Below, piece after piece: positions 19,195 through 27,204 of a stretch of DNA of 45,204 nucleotides. Under the pieces are notes generated by a model that was not told where the DNA came from, ran no database searches, and was given only the letters and a program-made list of their open reading frames with translations. Both the position numbers and the translations under genes were made by a program. Every line of letters starts with the position of its first letter. The first letter of the stretch is position 1. The stretch lies in NCBI GenBank assembly GCA_030065615.1, contig JASJDR010000024.1, forward strand, positions 1-45,204. Reading direction: 5' to 3'. The DNA is from Xenococcus sp. MO_188.B8 (GTDB taxonomy: Bacteria; Cyanobacteriota; Cyanobacteriia; Cyanobacteriales; Xenococcaceae).

Positions 19195-19400
19195 GGGGCT
19201 GTCTTTCGAGGAAACCTCGAAAGCTTGTACGCCCCGTGCGCGACGCGAAGCTAGCGCTAAAGCATACCGCTCCGCATAACGCGGGGTCTGACCGCTTCCC
19301 AAGTCGGGGAAACCCCGACGGTGTCGTTTATACCCAAATGCGATGGGTACAAGCACCGCATAGTTTGGTGCACCGCTTTTACGGCGGGGTCTCTCTGACA
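19195..19400. repeat. Modular GC-rich repeat, copy 5, including the 77-bp direct repeat
   Basis: It contains two perfect hairpins, CTTTCGAGG-aaa-CCTCGAAAG (19203-19223) and GTCGGGG-aaa-CCCCGAC. It ends with a 77-bp unit at 19323-19399 that recurs without a mismatch at 22700-22776 in the same orientation. Its terminal part, CACCGCTTTTACGGCGG, is shared with 31345 and, inverted, with 9265. Open frames across it on both strands are chance ORFs. Confidence 0.75.
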
Positions 19401-19747
19401 ACTTTAGTGATTTCCGAGAAACAATTACCCTCCGACATCTTTATCCAGTAAGTATCTACCAAATAATTTTTATACTGCTTATTTTTCCCGATTTTTATAA
19501 GAATTACTTGAAGATCACTAGAAGTAGCTTGTACTTTTATGGTTATATATTTTATTACATAATGGACTAAAAAATTGGCTTTATGATTGTAGTTTTTGAT
19601 CTATACAAAATGTGAATAAAGTATAACTTTTTGGGTTATTTTGTAGATTTTTTCTACTTTTTTTAGTAATATATTTTTAAACTACATTAGGTAACCATAA
19701 ACTTTGTTTTACAACTAACTGTAGTTTTAAACATAATTAGAGCAAAG

Positions 19748-19753
19748 AGGACA
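19748..19753 (+). promoter_or_regulatory. Ribosome binding site of the GG peptide gene
   Basis: AGAGGA-type purine run (in GCAAAGAGGACAAAAATATG) ending about 6-7 bases before the ATG at 19759. It supports translation of this very small gene. The AT-rich stretch 19450-19740 ahead of it is the likely promoter region. Confidence 0.65.
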
Positions 19754-19758
19754 AAAAT

Positions 19759-19959
19759 ATGTCTCAAAAAATGAGAAGTCAAGTGGAAAGTATTAAACCC
19801 TTATCAGAAGACCAACTATCCCAAGTGGTCGGCGGAACCGGATATGACAAACATCACTATTACGATGGATATAAATACAAACTTGGATTGGTCATACCCT
19901 ATATTCGCCTCCCTTTACCCCCCTTTCCTGTCTACAAAGTACACGCAAAACACTACTAA
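19759..19959 (+). CDS. Double-glycine leader peptide, candidate exported bacteriocin/RiPP precursor
   Basis: 66 residues. The 26-residue leader ends PLSEDQLSQVVGG, the classic GG-leader pattern (LSxxQLxxVxGG) recognised by C39 peptidases. Cleavage after GG would free a 40-residue core starting TGYDKHHYYDGYKYKLG and ending VYKVHAKHY. By eye the core has 8 Tyr, 5 Lys, 5 Pro, 4 His, one Thr at its first position, and no Cys or Ser. It is a charged Tyr/His-rich head, a hydrophobic Pro-rich middle (LGLVIPYIRLPLPPFPV) and a basic His/Tyr tail. It lies within the NHLM-type exporter locus but on the opposite strand, between the ABC and adaptor genes. A good ribosome binding site precedes it and hairpins follow. 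I do not recognise the core family. Export by the adjacent system is inference. Confidence 0.8.
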   Translation: MSQKMRSQVESIKPLSEDQLSQVVGGTGYDKHHYYDGYKYKLGLVIPYIRLPLPPFPVYKVHAKHY

Positions 19960-19977
19960 CGCTATATAAAGCATGCA

Positions 19978-20005
19978 GAGCTCTGCTAATATTTTTAACA
20001 GAGCC
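19978..20005 (+). terminator. Weak hairpin after the GG peptide gene
   Basis: GCTCTG and CAGAGC, separated by a 13-base AT-rich loop, form a 6-bp stem about 20 bases after the peptide stop. There is no T-run on the 3' side. It may be a weak terminator or mRNA-stabilising hairpin. Confidence 0.35.
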
Positions 20006-20036
20006 TAAATCATCTGCTTTTCCGATACCTGGAACC

Positions 20037-20096
20037 TAACTTTGTTAGCAAAGTTAACAAATGTTTGTTCGCAGAATAAATCTGCGAACAAACATT
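20037..20096. terminator. Double hairpin, probable bidirectional terminator
   Basis: TAACTTTG-ttag-CAAAGTTA (20037-20056) is followed at once by a perfect 16-bp stem with a 5-base ATAAA loop (AATGTTTGTTCGCAGA at 20060-20075, its complement at 20081-20096). The pair lies between the convergent GG-peptide gene and HlyD gene. The strength and symmetry fit a bidirectional terminator, though no long U-tract follows. The rest of 19960-20403 is AT-rich and shows no gene. Confidence 0.6.
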
Positions 20097-20403
20097 ATTT
20101 GGAGATTAATGTAACAAATATTGAAGAAGCTATTGGAAAAGTTTATAATTAAACATTATTGTACAGTTCCATGAGAAACTTACCGAAGACATTTGTCTGA
20201 ATATAGACATAAAATAGGCAAAAATAAACTTCAAAATATATTCAATTAAGAACCAGAATTAAACAATTATAAAACAAGATAATTTGATATTATTGGACTG
20301 AATAAATATATGAAATAGCGATTAGTTTATTGATTAGTTTAATTATTAATAAATATTAGTTTAGATAATGCCTCTAAACAAAGAAAAACAGATTCTTGTT
20401 TTC

Positions 20404-21864
20404 CTACCAATTCATTCCACTCCACTCTCTCAAAATAGGCAAAATAAAAGTAATAGGAGAAAGCTCTTCCACTATTACCCTTACGGTTGTCGTAGTTCCT
20501 GGAGAAATTTCTAACTCTGGCCCCTCTGATGATGACCATTTATAGCCACTGTAAGTTGTTGATTCCGTTATTAATTGAGCGAGCACCTCGACTTTACCCC
20601 CTTCCTGACCAATTACTTGTTGCACCACTTCCGGGTTCCCCACCACAGAAGTGGCAGTTTCTGAGGTTACAGGAAAAGGAGAGACTTCTGTAATTTCCCC
20701 CATAATTCCGCCATATCTGGTACGTTTTACTGTATCAGGGGTAATTAAAACCTTCATTCCTGGCTGAATCTTCTTGCCATCCGCCACAGTAAAGTAGTTA
20801 ACGCTTGTTAAATTACTACTTGATTCTGCTGTTTCGAGGGTTCCTAGGCGAACTCCAGGGTCAACATATTGACCTACAGTTACAGGAATTTCTACGATAC
20901 ATCCAGTATGCGGACTTTTAATAATGCTGTTGTCTGCGACTTCTTTTTCTAGTCTGGCGATGGTCTGTTCTAGTTCCTGAATTTTATTTTGCTCTGAATT
21001 ACTAGCTTCTAAGTTGTTCTTTTCTAACTGTTTACTACTTGCATCAAATTTTTCCAGTTTAGCTTTAAGTTGAGTAATAATGTTAAGATTTTCGAGGTAT
21101 TTCTGCTGGAGCTCTGTTTCCTGAACCTCTAATTGCTTTAGCTGTGCTTGAATCTGCATTATCTTTTGACGAGTTTGTCGATATTCCTGTTCTGCTTGTA
21201 AAACCTGTTCTTCTGAAATACCCCCTTGTTCTTGTAATTTACGTTGTTTAGCAAGTCGCTGTTGCATTAAAGGAGTTAATTCTTCAGCATCCTTAAGACT
21301 TTGCTGGAGACTAAGACGCTGTTGTGAGATACTATTTAATTCTTTATCTTTGATCTGCGGAGTTAATTGTTGAGTATCCTGTAATTGTTCCTGTAAACTT
21401 GTGCGTTCGGCGGTAATCGATTTTAATTCCAGCTGAGTTGTCTGATCTCGCAATAAAGTAGCATTTCGTATTTGTAATTTTAATTGAGCTAGTTTATCTC
21501 GTTGTTGTTGTAATTCTTGTTTTTTATCAGAAGGGTCGATTATAGCTAAGACTTCATTCTTTTTAACGCATTGACCATCCCGAATCTTTAAAGATTGTAA
21601 CTGTCCTGAGATGGGGGATTGAAACGGTAACACTCGACGGGGATTAATGAGCACCCCCTTAGCAGTGACCGAGATGGGAATACTACCAAATATGCTCCAG
21701 AGTACAGCTATCAAACCTAAAAAAGTCAATCCCCCCAATGGCAGCCAATCCTTGGGGCTAATAATTTGCATTAGCAGATCTAACTGTTCTGGGGAAGATA
21801 GACGCTCTAATGCTTGTTTACGAAATATACTAGTTTTTTTCTTGTTTATTTTTAGTTCAGGCAT
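20404..21864 (-). CDS. HlyD-family membrane fusion protein of NHLM-type export system
   Basis: About 486 residues from ATG 21864, where MPELKINKKKTSIFRKQALE is a typical NHLM-HlyD start. The frame extends to a TTG at 21909, which looks non-native. A single TM helix lies near residue 45-65 (LGGLTFLGLIAVLWSIFGSI). A split lipoyl/barrel-sandwich half follows (SPISGQLQSLKIRDGQCVKKNEVL), then a long Gln/Glu/Leu-rich coiled-coil hairpin of ~200 residues, the second lipoyl half (SIIKSPHTGCIVEIPVTVGQYV) and a C-terminal beta domain. It bridges the ABC exporter to an outer-membrane channel; no TolC gene is present in the window. It lies downstream of the carrier-protein homologue and upstream of the ABC genes on the same strand, but separated from the latter by the convergent peptide gene and repeats, so it probably has its own terminator. 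Confidence 0.9.
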   Translation of the reverse strand: MPELKINKKKTSIFRKQALERLSSPEQLDLLMQIISPKDWLPLGGLTFLGLIAVLWSIFGSIPISVTAKGVLINPRRVLPFQSPISGQLQSLKIRDGQCVKKNEVLAIIDPSDKKQELQQQRDKLAQLKLQIRNATLLRDQTTQLELKSITAERTSLQEQLQDTQQLTPQIKDKELNSISQQRLSLQQSLKDAEELTPLMQQRLAKQRKLQEQGGISEEQVLQAEQEYRQTRQKIMQIQAQLKQLEVQETELQQKYLENLNIITQLKAKLEKFDASSKQLEKNNLEASNSEQNKIQELEQTIARLEKEVADNSIIKSPHTGCIVEIPVTVGQYVDPGVRLGTLETAESSSNLTSVNYFTVADGKKIQPGMKVLITPDTVKRTRYGGIMGEITEVSPFPVTSETATSVVGNPEVVQQVIGQEGGKVEVLAQLITESTTYSGYKWSSSEGPELEISPGTTTTVRVIVEELSPITFILPILREWSGMNW

Positions 21865-22039
21865 TTCTTGTCTTGTTATTGGTCTATCAGCCCAAAAGAA
21901 AAGTATCAATAGTCCTTATGGAGAACTGTCCTCAGTAAACTTAAAGTAGTCATCTTCATTGGATACAGATGGATTATTTATTGATCAATATGGGTTGGGA
22001 TTAAATCTCTAAACACAGAAAAATTGCACCACCATCTAA

Positions 22040-22402
22040 TTAAGTTAGTTTGGAGAAAGTTGTTCTTTTATCACCCCCACACTTTCTTAATGCATTAACT
22101 AAATGCCCAGCCAAAGCCTCAATAGTTGTGAAATCATAAACTAGGGTCGGGTCTAGCTCACATCCCAGCCAATTCTCCAGGTCACCGGTCATCCCGATCA
22201 CTAGCAAACCGTAGCGGTCGAAAGTAATCCTGGTATCGATGTCATCTGTGTCTACTTCCAGGATTTCAGCCAGATAAGAGGTTATCCACCCTTGAATCTC
22301 TGCCACCGACGGTGGCTCCTGACGTCCATTCTCTCTAGTCTCAAATTGCTTCCTCGTCGCAACGGGAGACATTTCGATTACTTGAAAATTTTGTCTTTCC
22401 AT
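22040..22402 (-). CDS. Carrier-protein (ACP) homologue lacking the phosphopantetheine serine
   Basis: 120 residues. Residues ~30-105 match polyketide-synthase-type acyl carrier domains: IQGWITSYLAEILEVD, then ITFDRYGL, then TGDLENWLGCELDPTL, then VYDFTTIEALAGHLV. In the family, GL is followed by Asp-Ser-Leu, whose Ser carries 4'-phosphopantetheine. Here the protein reads GLLVIGMTGDLE, about three residues shorter, and has no Ser in this helix. As read it cannot be loaded in the normal way. The frame is otherwise intact and the gene heads the export cluster, about 175 bp upstream of HlyD. Small ACP-like genes do occur beside NHLM-type exporters in cyanobacteria; their role is not known to me. 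It may be a decaying gene, a non-catalytic binding partner, or a local sequence error. Confidence 0.75.
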   Translation of the reverse strand: MERQNFQVIEMSPVATRKQFETRENGRQEPPSVAEIQGWITSYLAEILEVDTDDIDTRITFDRYGLLVIGMTGDLENWLGCELDPTLVYDFTTIEALAGHLVNALRKCGGDKRTTFSKLT

Positions 22403-22659
22403 AATCTAAACTTCTATAGTTTTGTGCATGTAGCTTCTAGCTGTAGGCTACTCACTAGTTTGCAGTTATGTAATAACTAGGATTAAGCTTTTATTTGTCG
22501 TAATTTGTGTGGAGTTTAGTAGGTAGTCAAAAAAAAATTATCTTAAGTTAACCTCCATGACTGATTCAATAAGAGGCAAGCGTAAAATGAATCCGAGCCA
22601 ATATAGAGATCCTAAATCTGCTTGATAGCAATTACTTTCATCACAATTTAACGAAGTCA

Positions 22660-22780
22660 GAGGAAGCCGAGGGAACCTCTCGGGAACGCGCCCTGCAGGG
22701 TCGTTTATACCCAAATGCGATGGGTACAAGCACCGCATAGTTTGGTGCACCGCTTTTACGGCGGGGTCTCTCTGACCAGG
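22660..22780. repeat. Modular GC-rich repeat, copy 6, with the second 77-bp direct repeat
   Basis: 22700-22776 is identical to 19323-19399 and in the same orientation. The stretch just before it (GAACGCGCCCTGCAGGG) is a variant module of the family. The larger spacer 22403-23227 otherwise holds only AT-rich sequence. I see no RNA gene, and open frames such as 22538-22786 run through the repeat. Confidence 0.75.
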
Positions 22781-23227
22781 GAACAAAATTGTTACGTAGA
22801 TACGCAGAAAAGATCTAAGTGATCAACAAAAGTAATCTGCACGAACGAGATTTAGTATCAGATTGTCGAATTTTTCTACACCTCTCTAAATTAGACTATT
22901 GGGGTAAATTTTCTTAGTTTATGCAGAATGTGGTTAGTGGTTAATCAGCAATTCTCCTACATTCAAAGCAATAAATCATGTAAGACGCCTATTATAAGTT
23001 TTTTTTTGATGTCCAAAACTGAGTTAATAAGACAACTGCATTAGTTTGCAGAAACTACCGGTAAAAGATATTTTGCAACCGTAAAATACTGATTCGAGCG
23101 TAACTTTTCTTGACTGGCCTTCGCCCACCTAAAGTCGTACTTCTCATATCCTTTAACTTTTGGTGACAAAACATCAAGCAGGAGTAATAATTACACTATG
23201 TATTTAAATATAATTTAAGAAAAAACC

Positions 23228-24037
23228 TTGTTCCAAGTATTTATAAAAAAAATTATTAACTTTGTTAAGTATCCCTTGGATTCCGACGAATATTTATATT
23301 CGCGTAAACAACTATATTACGTTATTTTACCTGCCGTAGCTTTAATTTTATTCCTTGCCGAAAAAATCTTCGGCTTTATCCTAGAAAAACAATTTGGTGT
23401 CGATTTTATTGTCAGCCAATATTATTATAGTGATTCATATATCCAAGATCTAGATAATATAATTTGGTTGATTTTACCGATTAAAGAAGCGATCAAAACA
23501 TCTTTTGCTTACTTCTTTTTATTAACTGGTAAATCTAAAAATTTCTTTATAGGAGCAGTATTTCTAGTTTGCTTCACAATTGCTGAACTATTACTCAACG
23601 CCAGCCAAGAATCAAATATAGAATTACTTTGGTATATATTGAGATATTTAATGTTAGTTGCAATCTGTGTTGGCTTAGTTAATTTATTTGAGAAAAAGCT
23701 AGAGAATATTTTTGAAAAAATTACTCCATATTTTAGAGAAATTATGTTTGTATCTTGTCTATTATATTGGGTTTATTCTTCTATACAGTTTAATCCTCAT
23801 GAAACTTCATTAATCGCAATTATGGTTTTGAATTTGCGATTTTTAGTCTCTGGTTTAATTTTTTCTTGGATTAGAATGCGATATTCATTTCGTGATTTAC
23901 TCTTCTTTACTACATTAATAAATTTTAGTTATTATGCTGAATTCATTGTCATTATCGTAAATTTATTCAATATTGGAAGATATAGAAAAGAGATAATCAG
24001 AAATAGCTTTATTGATTGCAAAAAGCTTTTTAAATAG
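23228..24037 (+). CDS. Polytopic membrane protein of unknown function
   Basis: 269 residues with about seven hydrophobic segments (roughly 28-52, 75-96, 106-124, 131-152, 168-186, 192-215, 224-250). The N-terminus is short and basic (IKKIINFVKYP) and the C-terminus is basic and cytoplasmic-looking. I do not recognise the family. It lacks the EExxxR and HxxxN motifs of CPBP proteases, and no transporter signature is visible. The start is TTG at 23228, because the ATG at 23198 is followed by an in-frame stop; no strong Shine-Dalgarno is seen, so the start is uncertain. It lies next to the export locus but on the opposite strand, so a self-protection (immunity) role is conceivable but unsupported. 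Codon use is AT-rich, like its neighbours. Confidence 0.6.
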   Translation: MFQVFIKKIINFVKYPLDSDEYLYSRKQLYYVILPAVALILFLAEKIFGFILEKQFGVDFIVSQYYYSDSYIQDLDNIIWLILPIKEAIKTSFAYFFLLTGKSKNFFIGAVFLVCFTIAELLLNASQESNIELLWYILRYLMLVAICVGLVNLFEKKLENIFEKITPYFREIMFVSCLLYWVYSSIQFNPHETSLIAIMVLNLRFLVSGLIFSWIRMRYSFRDLLFFTTLINFSYYAEFIVIIVNLFNIGRYRKEIIRNSFIDCKKLFK

Positions 24038-24125
24038 GAAGTTTTAAATTGGTTATGCTAATAAAATGAGTCAATGTACCTAAATCGCAGTACACTAAAG
24101 GGAAAGTCTTTAATTATAAAAACTT

Positions 24126-25319
24126 ATGACTGTTACACCTATAAATCACACAACTATAACCTCTACACCTATAGCTGCTAGGCCGACTGTCAGCGATCGC
24201 TATCGGCTTAAAACAACTCAATTAGATATGCCGCCCCGGATCTTACTCGGGCCAGGGCCTGCTAATGTTCATCCTAGAGTATTGGGGGCTTTGAGCGTTC
24301 CTCCTGTGGGACATCTTGACCCAACATTCTTAGAACTAATGGATGAATTATGCAGCCTCTTGCGCTACGCTTGGCAAACCGAGAACCAAATGACTATTGC
24401 TGTAAGCGGCACAGGTAGTGCAGCAATGGAAGCTACCATTGCTAACTCAGTAGAGCCAGGGGATGTAGTACTAGTAGGTGTTAAAGGCTATTTTGGTCAT
24501 CGTCTAGTGGATATGGCTGGGCGTTATGGTGGCGATGTCAAACAAATTAACAAGCCTTGGGGTGAAGCTTTTACCCTGGAAGAAATAAAAGCCGGTTTAG
24601 AGACCTACAAACCCAAAGTACTGGCTTTAGTTCATGCCGAAACTTCTACAGGAGTACGTCAACCCTTGGAAGGAGTAGCAGATCTTTGTCACCAACATGG
24701 TTGTTTACTATTAGTAGATACAGTTACCAGTCTTGGTGGCGTACCTCTCTACATCGATCAATGGGGAATTGATCTAGCTTATAGTTGCAGTCAAAAAGGG
24801 TTAAGTTGTCCTCCAGGGGCTTCTCCTTTTACGATGAGTGCTAGGGCATTAGAAAAACTCCAAAATCGCCAATCAAAGGTGCCTAACTGGTATCTCGATA
24901 TGTCCCTCTTGACCAAATACTGGGGTAGCGATCGTGTATATCACCACACTGCACCGATTAATATGAATTATGCTTTCCGTGAAGCATTGCGTCTGGTGGC
25001 AGAAGAAGGTTTAGAAGACCGTTGGGCAAGACATCAAAAGAATGCTGAATTGCTTTGGGAAGGTTTAGCAGACATGAATTTAAAATGTCATGTACCCAAA
25101 GAATTCCGCCTACCAACTTTGACTACTGTGAAGATTCCTGATGGAGTGAATGGAAAGGCCGTTTGCCGTAAACTACTCAACGAATATAATATCGAAATCG
25201 CTGGTGGTTTAGGAGAGCTTGGCGGTAAAGTATGGCGTATTGGTTTAATGGGTTACAATAGCCGTCCTGAAAATGTTTTATTACTGTTAGAAGCTTTAAA
25301 AGAAGCAGTTTTTTCTTAA
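24126..25319 (+). CDS. Class V aminotransferase, alanine/serine-glyoxylate type
   Basis: 397 residues, fold-type I PLP enzyme. Hallmarks are ILLGPGPANVHPRVLGAL at the N-terminus, SGTGSAAMEATIAN (cofactor phosphate binding), HAETSTGV, LLVDTVTSLGGVPL (Asp holding the pyridine nitrogen) and SCSQKGLSCPPG with the PLP lysine at residue 224. This matches the cyanobacterial family that includes the protein once called the 42-kDa subunit of soluble hydrogenase, which is actually an aminotransferase. The likely reaction is transamination of glyoxylate with Ala or Ser, which would link it to photorespiration. The preferred donor cannot be read from the sequence. It begins ~90 bp after the membrane-protein gene and ends before a gatgaga tandem repeat. 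Confidence 0.9.
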   Translation: MTVTPINHTTITSTPIAARPTVSDRYRLKTTQLDMPPRILLGPGPANVHPRVLGALSVPPVGHLDPTFLELMDELCSLLRYAWQTENQMTIAVSGTGSAAMEATIANSVEPGDVVLVGVKGYFGHRLVDMAGRYGGDVKQINKPWGEAFTLEEIKAGLETYKPKVLALVHAETSTGVRQPLEGVADLCHQHGCLLLVDTVTSLGGVPLYIDQWGIDLAYSCSQKGLSCPPGASPFTMSARALEKLQNRQSKVPNWYLDMSLLTKYWGSDRVYHHTAPINMNYAFREALRLVAEEGLEDRWARHQKNAELLWEGLADMNLKCHVPKEFRLPTLTTVKIPDGVNGKAVCRKLLNEYNIEIAGGLGELGGKVWRIGLMGYNSRPENVLLLLEALKEAVFS

Positions 25320-25321
25320 CG

Positions 25322-25342
25322 GATGAGAGATGAGAGATGAGA
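25322..25342. repeat. Heptamer tandem repeat (gatgaga x3)
   Basis: Three perfect GATGAGA units followed by a partial one, directly after the aminotransferase stop. This is a short tandemly repeated repetitive sequence of the cyanobacterial type. Confidence 0.7.
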
Positions 25343-25400
25343 GATGGAGTAATAGGTAATGCCCTCACCTTACTAGTATCTCTTATCTTCCTTATCTTGT

Positions 25401-27077
25401 TTAATTTTTTTTACTAGATTTGGTCTCTCTAACTGTACTTCCTAACCCTTGGATAATTCCTTTACCAATTAAGCCAATACCTTTACCAATAATTTGAGTT
25501 AGAGTAAATACTAAACTAGTTCCGAGAAATCCTAAGATTGATTGCAATCGAGGAGCGATCGCGTCTCTTAATTCTAGTATAATAGTTGCTAACCAAGGCA
25601 ATCCTTGTAACTGAGATAGTTCCTCAGTTCTCGGAGCATAGATTGATAAATTAATAATTTTTCCTTGACTTAAAGTCAGGATTTGATAAGAACTTTCAAA
25701 GATATTTTTAGGAATTAGCCAATATTTTTCTGAACGATATCCCCAAGATACTTCATTACGAAAATGGGCGATCGCCCGAGAACTACGATAATTATTGAGA
25801 TATAGTTTATATTTAAAAATCTCTAGATCTGCGAAATTGTTTAATACTAATTGCATAATTCCATTGGCGATTTGCAGCGTCAAATTATGCAGTAAATTCA
25901 CCGCTCTATCAATCGCCTCAGGGGAATCAACTCGATAAGTAACTCGATCTATAGTGAGAGGATATTCCCAAGCTAAATAGGTTAAAAGTTCTGAAGCAAA
26001 ATAAAGTTTAGTATAAATATTTTCTTGAAAAGTAGAATATTCTTGGACTAAAAGCTTTTTGAATTCTACTTTATCAATTTCAATTGAGTTTTCATAATTA
26101 TCAAAAAAGAACTGCAACGCAGATTGCGCCCAAAGATTTCTGAGACCGACTCTTACTTGAAGAGCTAATTCGTGTTCCTGGTCAAGATCTTGTAAGCTGC
26201 CAGCTAAGCCTTCTAAGATGATATAAAGTAATTCCTGTTTTTTTTGAGTTTGTAAAATATCAATCTCTAACCATAACTGGGTGCTGTTGATCACACCAAT
26301 CTTAATATCTTTGGCAACACTATTAAAAATTCTCGAAGCTACAGAATCAGGATCATCTTTAGCGATCGCGAATTGAGGAACAGTTAGTAATTGAATTTCT
26401 TGGGCTTTTGGTAATATCTGAGGAGATGATGAGGTCTTAGTAGGTATATTTTTTTTGGTACTAGCAAGACGTTCTACTAACCAATTAGCTGCCTTTAATT
26501 CCCTTTTACGACCTAACAGAAGCAAGCGATTTAAAGGTGGGATATCATTATCTGCCAGGCGATTTTCAATAGCTTGAATATCTTGAACAATTTCCTGTTT
26601 TCCTGTATTGCTAAAACTCGATAAAGCTTTTTGCCATAAATTTTGGTTAGCGGGCACTGAAAAATCATTTCCTTGCCAATAAAATTCCCCCGAGCTAATA
26701 CATTTTAAAGCAAATGCTACAGTATCAATATTGGTTCCTTTGAGACAATATCCCCTGACTCCTAAACCTTGAATTTTTTCTAACTCTTGAGTTGTTAAAC
26801 CAGAAGCCAATAATAAAATTATCAGTTCAGGACATTTCTTTAAGAATTGTTGACATAATTGCCAGCAAATATTTAATTCAAGATCATCGTAACTCCAACC
26901 AATAATCAGAATATCTGGAATAATTGCTCGATCTAAGCTTTCAAAGATGTCTTCGGTAGTTCCTGCTGCTAATTCAACGGAAAATTCGGCATCATCCGCT
27001 AATGCAGTACATAGTCCTAAGCGAAAAATCGGATCTCGATCGAGAATGAAAAGTTCGATTTGGTTTTCGGGCATCAT
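25401..27077 (-). CDS. DUF3685 protein with N-terminal pseudo-receiver
   Basis: About 558 residues from the double ATG at 27077/27074. The open frame reaches 27116, but those extra residues are translated spacer repeat. Residues ~1-125 have the receiver fold: acidic pocket LFILDRDPIF, then DILIIGWS where the phospho-acceptor Asp should be (here Gly), then LLLASGL and RGYCLKG with the conserved Lys. It is therefore a receiver-like domain that cannot be phosphorylated normally. The C-terminal ~350 residues form the DUF3685 region found in cyanobacteria and ending in a hydrophobic/Gly-rich tail (IGKGIGLIGKGIIQGLG). Function is unknown. It is divergent from the SPOR-like gene, 127 bp away. Confidence 0.8.
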   Translation of the reverse strand: MMPENQIELFILDRDPIFRLGLCTALADDAEFSVELAAGTTEDIFESLDRAIIPDILIIGWSYDDLELNICWQLCQQFLKKCPELIILLLASGLTTQELEKIQGLGVRGYCLKGTNIDTVAFALKCISSGEFYWQGNDFSVPANQNLWQKALSSFSNTGKQEIVQDIQAIENRLADNDIPPLNRLLLLGRKRELKAANWLVERLASTKKNIPTKTSSSPQILPKAQEIQLLTVPQFAIAKDDPDSVASRIFNSVAKDIKIGVINSTQLWLEIDILQTQKKQELLYIILEGLAGSLQDLDQEHELALQVRVGLRNLWAQSALQFFFDNYENSIEIDKVEFKKLLVQEYSTFQENIYTKLYFASELLTYLAWEYPLTIDRVTYRVDSPEAIDRAVNLLHNLTLQIANGIMQLVLNNFADLEIFKYKLYLNNYRSSRAIAHFRNEVSWGYRSEKYWLIPKNIFESSYQILTLSQGKIINLSIYAPRTEELSQLQGLPWLATIILELRDAIAPRLQSILGFLGTSLVFTLTQIIGKGIGLIGKGIIQGLGSTVRETKSSKKN

Positions 27078-27204
27078 CTCATAAGCATTTAATAATGAAT
27101 AATGAATAATTAACAATTAACACTTTTTTCAATATTCGGTTATCCTGTTATAGATTATTTGGGTACTAGTTACCTGGTTTTCCTTACTCGTTCCTTATTT
27201 CGCT

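Noticed and set aside
19171-19451. Small frames on both strands upstream of the GG peptide
   Set aside because: They translate the repeat copy that recurs at 22660-22780 and have no protein-like features.
20339-20539. Minus-strand 66-codon frame near the end of the HlyD gene
   Set aside because: It overlaps the real adaptor gene in another frame and lacks a leader or start signals, so it is not a second precursor peptide.
22538-22786. Minus-strand 82-codon frame
   Set aside because: Most of it is the 77-bp repeat unit; not protein-like.
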